A DNA stretch of 64,000 bases, taken from the NCBI GenBank assembly GCA_900466605.1, contig UBMU01000015.1, positions 186,001-250,000 on the forward strand, in the 5' to 3' direction. Below the pieces are notes generated by a model. The model did not search any database. It saw only the letters and a list, made by a program, of their open reading frames with translations, and was not told the origin of the DNA. Below are positions 16,254-23,203 of the stretch, in pieces (position 1 is the first letter of the stretch; each line of letters begins with the position of its first letter). Source of the stretch: Hyphomicrobiales bacterium. GTDB lineage: Bacteria; Pseudomonadota; Alphaproteobacteria; Rhizobiales; Rhizobiaceae. The position numbers and the translations under genes are program-made.

Positions 16254-16334
16254 AATCCATCCAGCCCCAGGTCAATAGGTCGATGGTGTGCCAAACGCAT
16301 TGAATGATAGCAATTCACAGATGTCGCTAGGGCG

Positions 16335-16478
16335 TTAGATTTTGGGAGCTAACCGGCCAGTCTTGGGAGCGTGGATCTCGGGCCATTTTGAAGCGCCACG
16401 CGGTTCCTCACCGCTGGCGAAGACAGCGGCTAAGACACCGGCGGCTAGAACCACAGCTGCTGCTGTTTTGCAAATCAT
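16335..16478 (-). CDS. Small exported protein, 47 aa
   Basis: Leftward 47-codon gene. A signal-peptide-like start (MICKTAAAVVLAAGVLAAVF, cleavage near AFAS) is followed by a short polar basic segment. No good ribosome site, so expression is uncertain. It lies in an 80-plus base gap between phage head genes. Confidence 0.45.
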   Translation of the reverse strand: MICKTAAAVVLAAGVLAAVFASGEEPRGASKWPEIHAPKTGRLAPKI

Positions 16479-16561
16479 GCGTAAACGTATCCCGCGATCG
16501 ATTCTCACGAAAGTTACAATCCGTAACGAGTCGTGAATAAACTGTTGAAGGAGCCACTTTC

Positions 16562-16732
16562 ATGGGAAAAATCAAAGTTCACGTCCTTCGACCATTTGAG
16601 CGGTACAAGAAGGGCGACACCGCTGAACTTACTCCCACCAAGGCATCTGCGCTCGAAAAGATGGGCCTCGTCGAGCCTTCAACGAAGACGGCCGAGAAGC
16701 AGATCGCCAAGGCAGACAAGCCAAGCGCATGA
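16562..16732 (+). CDS. Small phage protein, 56 aa
   Basis: GGAG with 8-base spacing precedes ATG 16562. The product opens MGKIKVHVLRPFERYKKGD and carries a short KASALEKMGLVEP helix then a lysine-rich tail, the pattern of tiny proteins encoded just before head-morphogenesis genes. Its stop overlaps the next start (ATGA). Function unknown. Confidence 0.6.
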   Translation: MGKIKVHVLRPFERYKKGDTAELTPTKASALEKMGLVEPSTKTAEKQIAKADKPSA

Positions 16733-17226
16733 CCTTCGAAGACCTGCTCGACACCTACGAGCCCAAGCTTGCAGCGGCATTTCGCGAGGGAATCGAAGAG
16801 ATCAAGTCCAGCATCGTTCTCGCTCGTGTCGTTGAGCGCTTGGAGCGCGGCGACGTCGGTGGAGCCATTGAGGCCATGCTCATCGAGCCTGAGGCCTTCG
16901 CGGCTCTCGATCTCGCTCTACAGGAAGCGTTCAACGCCGGCGGCATCAACGCAATCGGCGAATTGCCAACTATCCGTGATCCAAATGGCGCGAAAGTCGT
17001 TTTCCGCTTTGGCGTTCGCAACCCTGAAGCAGAGCGTATCCTCCGCGATCTCTCGTCAACGATGGTGACGCATATCACCGAAGATCAGCGCGAAGGCGTC
17101 CGGTATGCATTGGAGCAACGGGAAAGAGGAAATGCTCCGACCAAAGATGGTCTTTCTGATACTTGCCGCATTGTACATGGGGCTCTTCCTCATTCCCCAC
17201 TGACATGGCCATTATTAATCAGTTGA
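16729..17226 (+). pseudogene. Truncated phage head-morphogenesis (Mu gpF-like) gene
   Basis: Residues 1-130 look like the start of a Mu gpF/minor-head family protein (VVFRFGVRNPEAERILRDLS then VTHITEDQREGVRYALEQ). Full family members continue for well over 100 further residues. Here the frame loses that character after about nt 17130 and ends with a short unrelated tail. No tail genes follow. The break marks the right limit of recognisable prophage DNA and implies a deletion joint. Confidence 0.7.
17132..17203 (+). CDS. Tiny membrane protein, 23 aa
   Basis: ATG at 17132 opens a different frame at the point where the phage gene loses homology. It encodes a basic start (MLRPK) and a hydrophobic segment (MVFLILAALYMGLFLI). 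AAGAGGA is very close to the start (spacing short). It may be a host microprotein gene beside the deletion joint; translation unproven. Confidence 0.4.
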   Translation: MLRPKMVFLILAALYMGLFLIPH

Positions 17227-17320
17227 TCGCCGAAAGTTGCCGCTGCAAGGTTGGGCCGGAGCGGACAAACCCGAGTTTGCGCAAGACCCTAGACACCTGC
17301 TGTGGGACGACAAGATCTAG
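17219..17320 (+). pseudogene. Possible leftover gene end
   Basis: A 33-codon open stretch without a start codon reads like a protein terminus (GWAGADKPEFAQDPRH then LLWDDKI, stop TAG). It lies just past the break in the head-morphogenesis gene and could be what remains of the distal part of a deleted gene. Evidence is composition only. Confidence 0.25.
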
Positions 17321-17321
17321 C

Positions 17322-17351
17322 AAAAAAAGAACCCCGCTGGGGTAAGCGGGG
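17322..17351 (-). terminator. Intrinsic terminator (leftward)
   Basis: On the minus strand CCCCGCT, a 6-base loop and AGCGGGG are followed by TTCTTTTTTT. It probably ends the DUF982 transcript from 17718. Confidence 0.8.
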
Positions 17352-17454
17352 TGCTAAGAAACAGGTCAATAGAGCGTGCGCATATGCAGCGGCGCACACC
17401 AAGATTACTGAACAAAAATAGCAGGTTCAAGTGCTTTTTTAGGATTTCCTTATC

Positions 17455-17718
17455 TTATCCCACTAGCGACGCTTCAAGCGCAGCGGCGATAAAAGCCTCC
17501 CGCGCAAGCTCAAGAGAGCCATGTGCATCGATCGCATTTTCACAGGCTTCTTTCGCGTCCACATACGCGGGACCACGCTCGGCAGGCCATCTGGTCAACA
17601 GATACTTCAACGCCTCGTCGGGCCTATCGATCGTTTCCGATAGTCCATGACCAATCCTGACGTAAACGGGGATTTCCCAAATTGGAAGAATGGGGAGCTT
17701 GCCATCTAGAACACTCAT
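17455..17718 (-). CDS. DUF982 domain protein, 87 aa
   Basis: Typical full DUF982 pattern: a beta-like start (LPIWEIPVYVRIGHGLSETI), then RPDEALKYLLTRWPAERGPA, ACENAIDAHG and a C-terminal AREAFIAAALEA helix. The ATG at 17718 has GGAG six bases upstream; an ATG four codons earlier is the alternative. Transcript ends at the terminator 17322-17351. Family widespread in rhizobia, function unknown. Second of three copies in this window. Confidence 0.85.
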   Translation of the reverse strand: MSVLDGKLPILPIWEIPVYVRIGHGLSETIDRPDEALKYLLTRWPAERGPAYVDAKEACENAIDAHGSLELAREAFIAAALEASLVG

Positions 17719-17853
17719 CTTTTTCTCCATCCGCTCTTCTGTCGGCTGAAGTAAATTTTAGCTCGGCCACTCATCATCAATAAAGAATATCAAGTGCGGC
17801 GCAGCGTCCAGCTTTAGTCCGGAAGTCTCTCAACAGACCAAACGACAGCGCAG

Positions 17854-18135
17854 TTACCAGTCGTCTGGCGGTCGGGGAACACGCGTGCGGACGATATAGA
17901 TGCGAACCGGGATCAATAGCAGGCATGCGCCGACGAAGCCGAGCAGCAGGGACGTCACCCAGCCGCCCCAATGATAACCCGCTCTCTCGGCTACGGCGTT
18001 TAGAATAAATGCCCCTGACATTCCAATAGCTGCCCATCCAAAGGGCAGATGGGTATGCATAAAATGGTCCGCCATCCACCCTGCAAAGAAGCCCACGATG
18101 ATCGCCGCAAGCCAGCCAATCTCTCCTTCGGTCAT
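17854..18135 (-). CDS. GlsB/YeaQ/YmgE-type stress membrane protein
   Basis: 93 residues with at least three hydrophobic segments. The opening GEIGWLAAIIVGFFAGWMAD is the glycine-rich hallmark of the transglycosylase-associated GlsB/YeaQ/YmgE family, small inner-membrane proteins often induced by general stress. Start ATG 18135 has GGGAG upstream and removes a non-conserved extension that stays open to 18255. Neighbours are DUF982 and stress-promoter candidates, which fits a stress role. Confidence 0.8.
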   Translation of the reverse strand: MTEGEIGWLAAIIVGFFAGWMADHFMHTHLPFGWAAIGMSGAFILNAVAERAGYHWGGWVTSLLLGFVGACLLLIPVRIYIVRTRVPRPPDDW

Positions 18136-18532
18136 AAATGCTATCTCCCATTCCATCCAGACTGAGCCAAGATGAATTATTAGCAGAATCAGAAAGAAAT
18201 GTTGCTCGCGAGAATAGGCCAGGTCACAGATATCTACTCGCGTAAGTGCAGTCACAGCGGACAGGTCTCGGCACTACGGAGGTTCCTCCGTATCCAACAC
18301 TTCCGAATTTTGTTTCAATTGTTTCCGGGATCGCTAATGTTCCGAGCATGGCAAACCGAACGGTGCGGCTTTAACAGGACGCAACGGGGACCGAGCATCC
18401 TGTACAGGACGAAATCTTGAATGCCAGAGGGAGGGAAGTTTAGCTCTTCGGAGGCAACGCCTGAGCTTCTCTCCCGATCCTGGGGCGCGCCGACATATAA
18501 ATGCGCCCATGGCCCTTGCAGGGGCAAATTGT
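18136..18532. other. 397-bp gap with one palindrome
   Basis: No convincing gene on either strand. The notable element is TACGGAGG-TT-CCTCCGTA at 18275-18292, a perfect 8-bp inverted repeat about 140 bases upstream of the GlsB-like start. It could be an operator or part of the leader. Confidence 0.5.
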
Positions 18533-18721
18533 CTAATGGAAGATCTTCCACCAACGTTTCTCTTCCACCTCGTTCAATCTCCCTAGCGTCTCGACAATCT
18601 CGATCAGCTTGGCGGGTGTCACCTCCTGAACCTCAGAGATACTGTCCTCGCTAACAATCATGAACGTCCAAATACCGTTCGAGTACCGGAAAGCGAGGAA
18701 CGTGGGTTTGGCATCGTTCAT
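18533..18721 (-). CDS. Small hypothetical protein, 62 aa
   Basis: ATG at 18721 is preceded by GGAG with 6-base spacing. The product reads as a small beta-sheet plus helix protein (FLAFRYSNGIWTFMIVSE, then TPAKLIEIVETLGRLNEVEE) with an aromatic end. No family recognised. It is a stand-alone leftward gene in the accessory segment. Confidence 0.6.
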   Translation of the reverse strand: MNDAKPTFLAFRYSNGIWTFMIVSEDSISEVQEVTPAKLIEIVETLGRLNEVEEKRWWKIFH

Positions 18722-18949
18722 TGCTATCTCCTACAGAGTTGCGGAAGACAGCAGAACAGCAGGCTCCGTCCTGAAGATCTAGTCGCAGAAGTGCGAGTCC
18801 GGAGAGCAGGGTGCCCGGACATCGCGAGAGGGGTAATCCGCAATATCCGGGCGTTGATGCCCCTGTTTCTACAGGGTATTTACAGACCTAAGGACCGCTT
18901 AGCGTTCTGACATCATCCGAAGGTCGAACGAGCTGATAGACTTAAGTCG
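18722..18949. other. Gap without a gene
   Basis: Nothing convincing is visible here on either strand apart from scattered short inverted repeats. It separates the small protein gene from the small-RNA candidate. Confidence 0.4.
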
Positions 18950-19037
18950 GAGCAAAAAAGGCCCCACCTTGGGCACAAAGTGGGGCGAGAGGGACGTGGA
19001 AAGGAGACGAACGGGAGGGCACCCGTTCATTCTGCTC
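18950..19037 (-). ncRNA. Candidate small RNA with stress promoter, anti-SD-like linker and terminator
   Basis: Leftward unit of about 85 nt with no coding potential. A stress-sigma promoter pattern lies at 19041-19066, which places the first base near 19035. Next is a perfect 7-bp hairpin GAACGGG/CCCGTTC (19028-19009) with a C-rich loop. A single-stranded stretch GTCTCCTTTCCACGTCCC follows; its CTCCTTTCC core can pair with ribosome-binding sites. The unit ends in an 11-bp terminator stem GCCCCACTTTG/CAAGGTGGGGC (18986-18961, one wobble pair) with tetraloop TGCC, followed by CTTTTTT. This resembles the general layout of Hfq-type or GsrN-like trans-acting stress RNAs. I recognise no named family. 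Confidence 0.6.
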
Positions 19038-19040
19038 AGA

Positions 19041-19066
19041 AAACACAGATGATCAATTCTTGTTCC
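19041..19066 (-). promoter_or_regulatory. RpoE2/EcfG-type promoter candidate (small RNA)
   Basis: GGAAC (19066-19062) and GTT are separated by 17 bases, then TTT. This fits the general-stress extracytoplasmic sigma pattern of Alphaproteobacteria (GGAAC, 16-18 bases, GTT). It is positioned correctly for the small-RNA candidate ending at 18950. Confidence 0.55.
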
Positions 19067-19195
19067 GTCGTGGCGTTTCAGCGAAGCTCGACGCAATCGA
19101 AAATTCGTAAAATTTCCTAATTTATGCTGACAAGCCCTCCTTTCTCGGAGAGGCGGCTTCGTTGATTTGAGCCATGTATGGCTCTCGATAGCGGT

Positions 19196-19504
19196 TTAGT
19201 TGTTATGTGCAGCGCAGGCTTCGTCTTCCGGCGTAGCGTTGCTCTTGCCACCTTGAGTCTGAAGTTTGCTGCCGCCTGCACTGCTGGCAGGGTTTGCACA
19301 TTTCGTCTTGTCCATTTTCATAGTGCTGCCAGTAGAAGTGGGATCAACCGCCATCGGCTTCTTAATGTTAGTGTTTGCACCGCCTCCGGTGTCAGACTGG
19401 TTCTTGTCCATCGTAGAGCCCGCTGGGGCAGGGTTTGACTGAGCGAGTGCTGATCCGGCGAGGCCGACGGCGAGCAGCGAGGCTGCCAAAAGTCTAAAGC
19501 GCAT
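19196..19504 (-). CDS. Small exported protein, 102 aa
   Basis: Signal peptide at residues 1-21 (FRLLAASLLAVGLAGSALAQ), then a low-complexity Ser/Gly/Asn/Lys-rich mature part with two cysteines near the end (KTKCANPASS, DEACAAHNN). ATG 19504 is chosen because GGAGGAG lies just upstream; an ATG four codons earlier exists. A general-stress-type promoter is at 19545-19569 and a palindrome at 19521-19536. Related small periplasmic proteins are common in rhizobia; role unknown. Confidence 0.7.
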   Translation of the reverse strand: MRFRLLAASLLAVGLAGSALAQSNPAPAGSTMDKNQSDTGGGANTNIKKPMAVDPTSTGSTMKMDKTKCANPASSAGGSKLQTQGGKSNATPEDEACAAHNN

Positions 19505-19520
19505 TTTCTCCTCCATGGGA

Positions 19521-19536
19521 GTTGCAACATTGCAAC
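19521..19536. promoter_or_regulatory. Palindrome at the predicted transcription start
   Basis: GTTGCAA-CA-TTGCAAC, a perfect 7-bp inverted repeat with 2-base spacer, placed within the first bases of the predicted transcript of the exported-protein gene (start near 19537). It could be an operator or a 5' hairpin. Confidence 0.5.
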
Positions 19537-19544
19537 GTGAGGCT

Positions 19545-19569
19545 AACTGTGTAGCGGGCCTGTTGTTCC
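19545..19569 (-). promoter_or_regulatory. RpoE2/EcfG-type promoter candidate (exported protein)
   Basis: GGAAC (19569-19565), 17 bases, GTT on the minus strand. The predicted start is about 33 bases upstream of the ATG at 19504. Same spacing as the sites at 19041-19066 and 21058-21083. Confidence 0.55.
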
Positions 19570-19668
19570 GGCCACAAGTCGCGCTCTTTTGCGATGTCAG
19601 CTATTTCGACTTGTCATCGTCCAATCTCGTTAATTGCCTTTTTAAGCTTTGCCTGATGTAATCATCTG

Positions 19669-20715
19669 ATGGCAAAGTCTCCGCGTTCCAAGCCCCTCTT
19701 AGCTGAAGAAAAGCCGCTTCGCAGCCGACCGCGAAAGCCGCGCGATCCTTCCCAGCCCCGACTGCCGTTTGATCCGATGCCTGACCGCGTCGAGCCATGT
19801 CTCGCACTCCTGAAGCCAAGGCCACCTGTCGGCCCGGATTGGATCTATGAGATCAAATGGGACGGCTACCGTATCGCCGTTCACCTCAACAACGGCAATG
19901 TCCGCATCCTGACGCGCGGAGGGCACGACTGGACGCACCGCTTCCCAGGCATTGAGGATGCAGCCAAGCGGCTCGGCGTTGGCTCGGCCGTCCTCGATGG
20001 TGAGGCCGTCGTACTCGACGACGAGGGGAGACCGAATTTCGGTCGACTGCAGAACTCGCTAGGCGGGAGGGGTAGCAAACTTCCAGCAGGCAATGCGATC
20101 ATGTACGCCTTTGACCTCCTGTACTTTGACGGCCATGACATCCGGAGCATGGAGCTGACTTCGCGCCGCTACTTCCTTCAATCGCTTTTGAAGAACGAGC
20201 AGGGCGCCATTCAGCTGTCTGAGGCCATTGACGGCGACGGGCGCGATATCTTCGCCGCGGCATGCGAGCATGGTTTGGAAGGCATCATCGCCAAATTCAA
20301 AGATGCTCCCTATCGCTCGGGAAGGTTCGGCGAATGGGTGAAGGTAAAGTGCATCCAGTCGGACAGCTTCATCGTTGTTGGCTATGAGCATTCGATGGTG
20401 GCAAGAGGCGGAATAGGAAGCCTACTCCTGGCGGCTCGGAAAGGCGCCGACTGGGTCTATGTCGGCTCGGTCGGTACCGGCTTTAACGAGCGCAGTGCCG
20501 AATATCTCCGCAAGACGCTCGATCGGATCAAGCGGAAGACGCCACCCGTTGAATACGAGGGCCGACGCAAGAACCTGGTGTGGGTGCAGCCGACGTTGAT
20601 CGCCGAGATTGAGTATCGCGCTTGGACGCACGATGGCAAACTGCGGCACGCCTCCTACAAGGGGCTGCGAGAGGTGCAGGATAATGCGGCCGTTTATGAA
20701 TTGACCAGCCCTTAG
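19669..20715 (+). CDS. Stand-alone ATP-dependent DNA ligase, LigD ligase-domain type
   Basis: Joins nicks or double-strand ends via ligase-adenylate. Residue K63 in EIKWDGYR is the adenylation lysine (motif I). Later motifs are YAFDLLYFDG (III), LEGIIAKF (IV) and EWVKVKC (V), followed by an OB-fold ending RHASYKGLREVQD. 348 residues cover adenylation and OB domains only; the polymerase and nuclease domains of full LigD are absent and no ku gene is in the window. The first 40 residues are a basic disordered tail. It is divergent from the stress-promoter gene at 19504. Confidence 0.9.
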   Translation: MAKSPRSKPLLAEEKPLRSRPRKPRDPSQPRLPFDPMPDRVEPCLALLKPRPPVGPDWIYEIKWDGYRIAVHLNNGNVRILTRGGHDWTHRFPGIEDAAKRLGVGSAVLDGEAVVLDDEGRPNFGRLQNSLGGRGSKLPAGNAIMYAFDLLYFDGHDIRSMELTSRRYFLQSLLKNEQGAIQLSEAIDGDGRDIFAAACEHGLEGIIAKFKDAPYRSGRFGEWVKVKCIQSDSFIVVGYEHSMVARGGIGSLLLAARKGADWVYVGSVGTGFNERSAEYLRKTLDRIKRKTPPVEYEGRRKNLVWVQPTLIAEIEYRAWTHDGKLRHASYKGLREVQDNAAVYELTSP

Positions 20716-20954
20716 GCAAGCCGACATGCGACCTTCGCCTCAAGAGCCGCTGCGAGGAATGCCGATTGAGCCTCTCCCTCAGTCGCCGTCCCTGCCACAG
20801 TCTGGGCGCAAGTCTCCATCGCCATGACGAATGCCGTGCCACTCACGACGGGCCAGTTGGTGAAGAGCATTTCGAGGGCTTCTTCTGCCGATGCAATCCT
20901 GTGGAACACTTGACTGCGCTCGACGATCAATACGAGCCACGCGGGTGATGACAC
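20712..20954 (-). CDS. DUF982 domain protein, 80 aa
   Basis: Convergent with the ligase (4-base overlap). Pattern ASAEEALEMLFTNWPVVSGT, then METCAQTVAGTATEGEA and a final AFLAAALEAKV helix matches DUF982. A stress-sigma promoter pattern lies at 21058-21083, about 100 bases upstream. Third DUF982 copy in the window; sequence identity to the other two is low, so they are not recent duplicates. Confidence 0.8.
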   Translation of the reverse strand: MSSPAWLVLIVERSQVFHRIASAEEALEMLFTNWPVVSGTAFVMAMETCAQTVAGTATEGEAQSAFLAAALEAKVACRLA

Positions 20955-21057
20955 AGAATCCCCGATTCAGCATTTGAGCAATAGAGTAGGGTGGATCGCA
21001 AGTTAGCCAGCGTTTGACATGAGGGGAGAAAATTCCTCACCCGGCGATCCACACGGT

Positions 21058-21083
21058 AAACACCAGCTGAGCTGGGTTGTTCC
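21058..21083 (-). promoter_or_regulatory. RpoE2/EcfG-type promoter candidate (DUF982 gene)
   Basis: GGAAC (21083-21079), 17 bases, GTTT on the minus strand. It lies just past the stop of the gene at 21087 and upstream of the DUF982 gene at 20954, leaving a leader of about 95 bases. Confidence 0.5.
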
Positions 21084-21086
21084 GAG

Positions 21087-21308
21087 CTATTTCCCGTCGT
21101 CATGGGGAAGGCGATCTCGAAGCAGTTCCAGCAACTCTTCAGACGATAAATTCGGACTTGTCGTCATTAGTTCCAAGGCAACAGCTGAAGCCCTCTGGGC
21201 TGAATTGCTCTCTGGCTCTGATCCAGTCACAACGCACCACCGGAGAACGGCTTCGGTGAGCGTTTCCAAGTGTTCATCGCTAAGGAGAATATTCGTGAGG
21301 AAGTTCAT
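21087..21308 (-). CDS. Small hypothetical protein, 73 aa
   Basis: Helical acidic protein (DEHLETLTEAVLRWCVVTG, then AQRASAVALELMTTSPNLSS and EELLELL). This resembles a short conserved rhizobial family with a HLETL...AVRRWC opening, function unknown. Stand-alone, leftward. No strong promoter recognised. Confidence 0.6.
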   Translation of the reverse strand: MNFLTNILLSDEHLETLTEAVLRWCVVTGSEPESNSAQRASAVALELMTTSPNLSSEELLELLRDRLPHDDGK

Positions 21309-21480
21309 AGTACGGCTCCCGCCTAAGGCAAGAGCGTAGAGTATCTCCCAATCGGCTCTGCCCGGAAAACAAATGGGGCCGACCCCTCCAGTTTACACCA
21401 TTGCTGGCTAAGTGAAAGTGTCAAAGGTTCGACAGACGCGCGATCCTTGCGGCTTTTGAAAAAAACATAACACCTCCACA

Positions 21481-21594
21481 TTAGCCCCCCATCACCAAGC
21501 ACCCCAGCATAAACACCCCTTTGCCAATCGCGAGGATAGCCCCGATGACGAGGAGGAAGGCGAAGATAGTGCCGGGGATCTCGAAGCGGTTCAT
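21481..21594 (-). CDS. Tiny membrane protein, 37 aa
   Basis: ATG at 21594 opens MNRFEIPGTIFAFLLVIGAI and continues with a second hydrophobic stretch ending in CLVMGG. Nearly the whole protein is one long or two short membrane segments. Ribosome site GAGGG is weak. Function unknown. Confidence 0.5.
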   Translation of the reverse strand: MNRFEIPGTIFAFLLVIGAILAIGKGVFMLGCLVMGG

Positions 21595-21676
21595 TCTGAG
21601 CCCTCGAGCCCCTTCTGTAGCGTAGGGCTTGGTGAATAAGCCATCCGAACTTTCTTCGCTTGCGTTCAACTGCCAA

Positions 21677-21976
21677 TCACTTGCGCGAGAACGCCAATCT
21701 GTTTGCGACCAAAAGACTGTCGTAATACTCTTCGACCTTCCGCATCGCCTCCCGGCCTTCGGCTTCGTACCCTTGATGAGGTGTATGTCGCTTGAGTTGA
21801 TATGGACCATGCCCGGACCAGAGCCACTGGTCCTTCATCGGACCGTGCGGCTGGAGCTGAATTCTCCCGACAATATCCTCCCCGTCATACCCCAACCAGT
21901 CGGAATCGGTCGGCACGTCGTTGTCGTCGATCTTCGTTCGACGCCATTTGTATTTTGGCTGGTAGGGATCGGTCAT
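21677..21976 (-). CDS. Hypothetical rhizobial protein, 99 aa
   Basis: ATG at 21976 is chosen because the preceding codons lie in a repeated leader sequence. The product is soluble, with DWLGYDGEDIVGRIQLQPHG, QWLWSGHGPYQ and EAEGREAMRKVEEYYD; this pattern (YDG...VGRI...W.WS....AR.V.E.Y) is seen in short conserved rhizobial proteins of unknown function. Its 5' region carries the first copy of a 65-bp repeat. Confidence 0.65.
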   Translation of the reverse strand: MTDPYQPKYKWRRTKIDDNDVPTDSDWLGYDGEDIVGRIQLQPHGPMKDQWLWSGHGPYQLKRHTPHQGYEAEGREAMRKVEEYYDSLLVANRLAFSRK

Positions 21977-22005
21977 GCCTCTTGATCTGACCTCCGACGA
22001 CCTTA

Positions 22006-22070
22006 CGTCAACCCTGTGGAAGAACATTCTGCAAACGCTTGTTCAGAATGAGAAAAGGATCTTAATCAGA
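22006..22070. repeat. 65-bp direct repeat, copy 1
   Basis: Matches 23521-23585 at 58 of 65 positions in the same orientation. It contains CATTCTG...CAGAATG, a 7-bp inverted repeat with a 12-base centre. It sits about 30 bases upstream of the leftward gene at 21976. Confidence 0.8.
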
Positions 22071-22249
22071 TTGAGTTGATGATGGTCAGCAGCGGCCCTG
22101 ACGTCGCGAGGCTGTTATTGTAATGTCCCAACTTCCCGTATCGAAACATTTTTGGGTACATTAAAAAATTTAATTGTCCTTTCCTCCTGCCCGATTAGTT
22201 TGAGCTTCCTTTGCGCCTATAGTTGTACTCGTACGGGAAGGCTGCCCCG

Positions 22250-23203
22250 ATGAGAAATCAGACTGCAAGCGTGCATGACGAGCTCTCGCAAGACGCGGTT
22301 CGCGAACAGTTAGAGCGCATTTTGGCGAGTGCCGACTTTATCATTCCTGTTCGCGGAAGAAGACTCCTGCACTTTCTCGTAACCGAAGCGCTTGAAGGCC
22401 GCGCCAATCGTTTGAAGGCTTACACAATTGCGCAGGAGGTGTTTGGGCGCGATGTGAATTTTGATGCGCAAAACGATCCTTGCGTTAGGATAGCGGCAAG
22501 CCAACTCCGTCGCGCGCTCGAACGCTACTACCTAACTGCCGGGGCCTCTGACGAGTTAGTGATTACAGTTCCGGCGGGCGGTTATGTGCCGTCAATGGCG
22601 CTTTACAGAACCCAGCTCAATGCGGACAGCCAAGCGGCGAACGTGCAGGGCTCCTCAACAGGCGCCGACGAAGTACCGATGCAAGTAACGGGGCCGCCAA
22701 AAGGTGCGAGTATGCTTCGATTGGTAATGATTGGAGCAGGGATCGTCGTTGTAGCTGCGGTCTTGCTTGCATCATACGCGGAGCGGGATAACCCAGCACT
22801 GAAAGAGCCCGTTACGGCTGGCGAAAAGCCTACCATCGTCGTGCAGAAATTCTGGACCGATAGCGACAGCAACGTCACTGATGAGGATCTAGACGACCTG
22901 AAAGACAACATTATCATCAACCTCACCAAAACCAAGAGCATCGCTGTGTTTGATGGCACGGGCCGTGGGGGCAATGCCACATATTCGTTACAAGGAAGCC
23001 TTCGCCGGGAAGGTGAGGGGATGAAATCAGTCGCTCGGCTGGTGCGGACGGTTGACGGTGCCGTCACGTGGGCCGGCGATTACAACGTTGACCTTCGTGG
23101 CCGAAGCATCCTTGATGTAGAGGCTGCAATCGCGCGCTCAATTTCCGCCGCTATCGCCGCTCCGTTTGACCGGACCCAACCCCGCGGCGAATTTGCACCG
23201 TAA
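22250..23203 (+). CDS. Membrane-anchored regulator-like protein with N-terminal winged-helix-type domain
   Basis: Residues about 15-115 (VREQLERILASADFIIP, RRLLHFLVTEALEGRANRLK, AYTIAQEVFGRD, DPCVRIAASQLRRALERYY, VITVPAGGYVP) are the conserved N-terminal domain of a rhizobial family often fused to adenylate-cyclase or TPR modules and thought to bind DNA. One membrane segment follows at about 166-188 (LVMIGAGIVVVAAVLLASY), then a periplasmic TolB-like part. This gives a ToxR/CadC-like layout. GGAAGG precedes ATG 22250. It is flanked by 65-bp direct repeats. Confidence 0.7.
   Translation: MRNQTASVHDELSQDAVREQLERILASADFIIPVRGRRLLHFLVTEALEGRANRLKAYTIAQEVFGRDVNFDAQNDPCVRIAASQLRRALERYYLTAGASDELVITVPAGGYVPSMALYRTQLNADSQAANVQGSSTGADEVPMQVTGPPKGASMLRLVMIGAGIVVVAAVLLASYAERDNPALKEPVTAGEKPTIVVQKFWTDSDSNVTDEDLDDLKDNIIINLTKTKSIAVFDGTGRGGNATYSLQGSLRREGEGMKSVARLVRTVDGAVTWAGDYNVDLRGRSILDVEAAIARSISAAIAAPFDRTQPRGEFAP

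Noticed and set aside
21149..21174. GGAAC with a TT 19 bases away on the minus strand
   Set aside because: Lies inside the gene 21087-21308 and lacks the G of the GTT element; probably chance.
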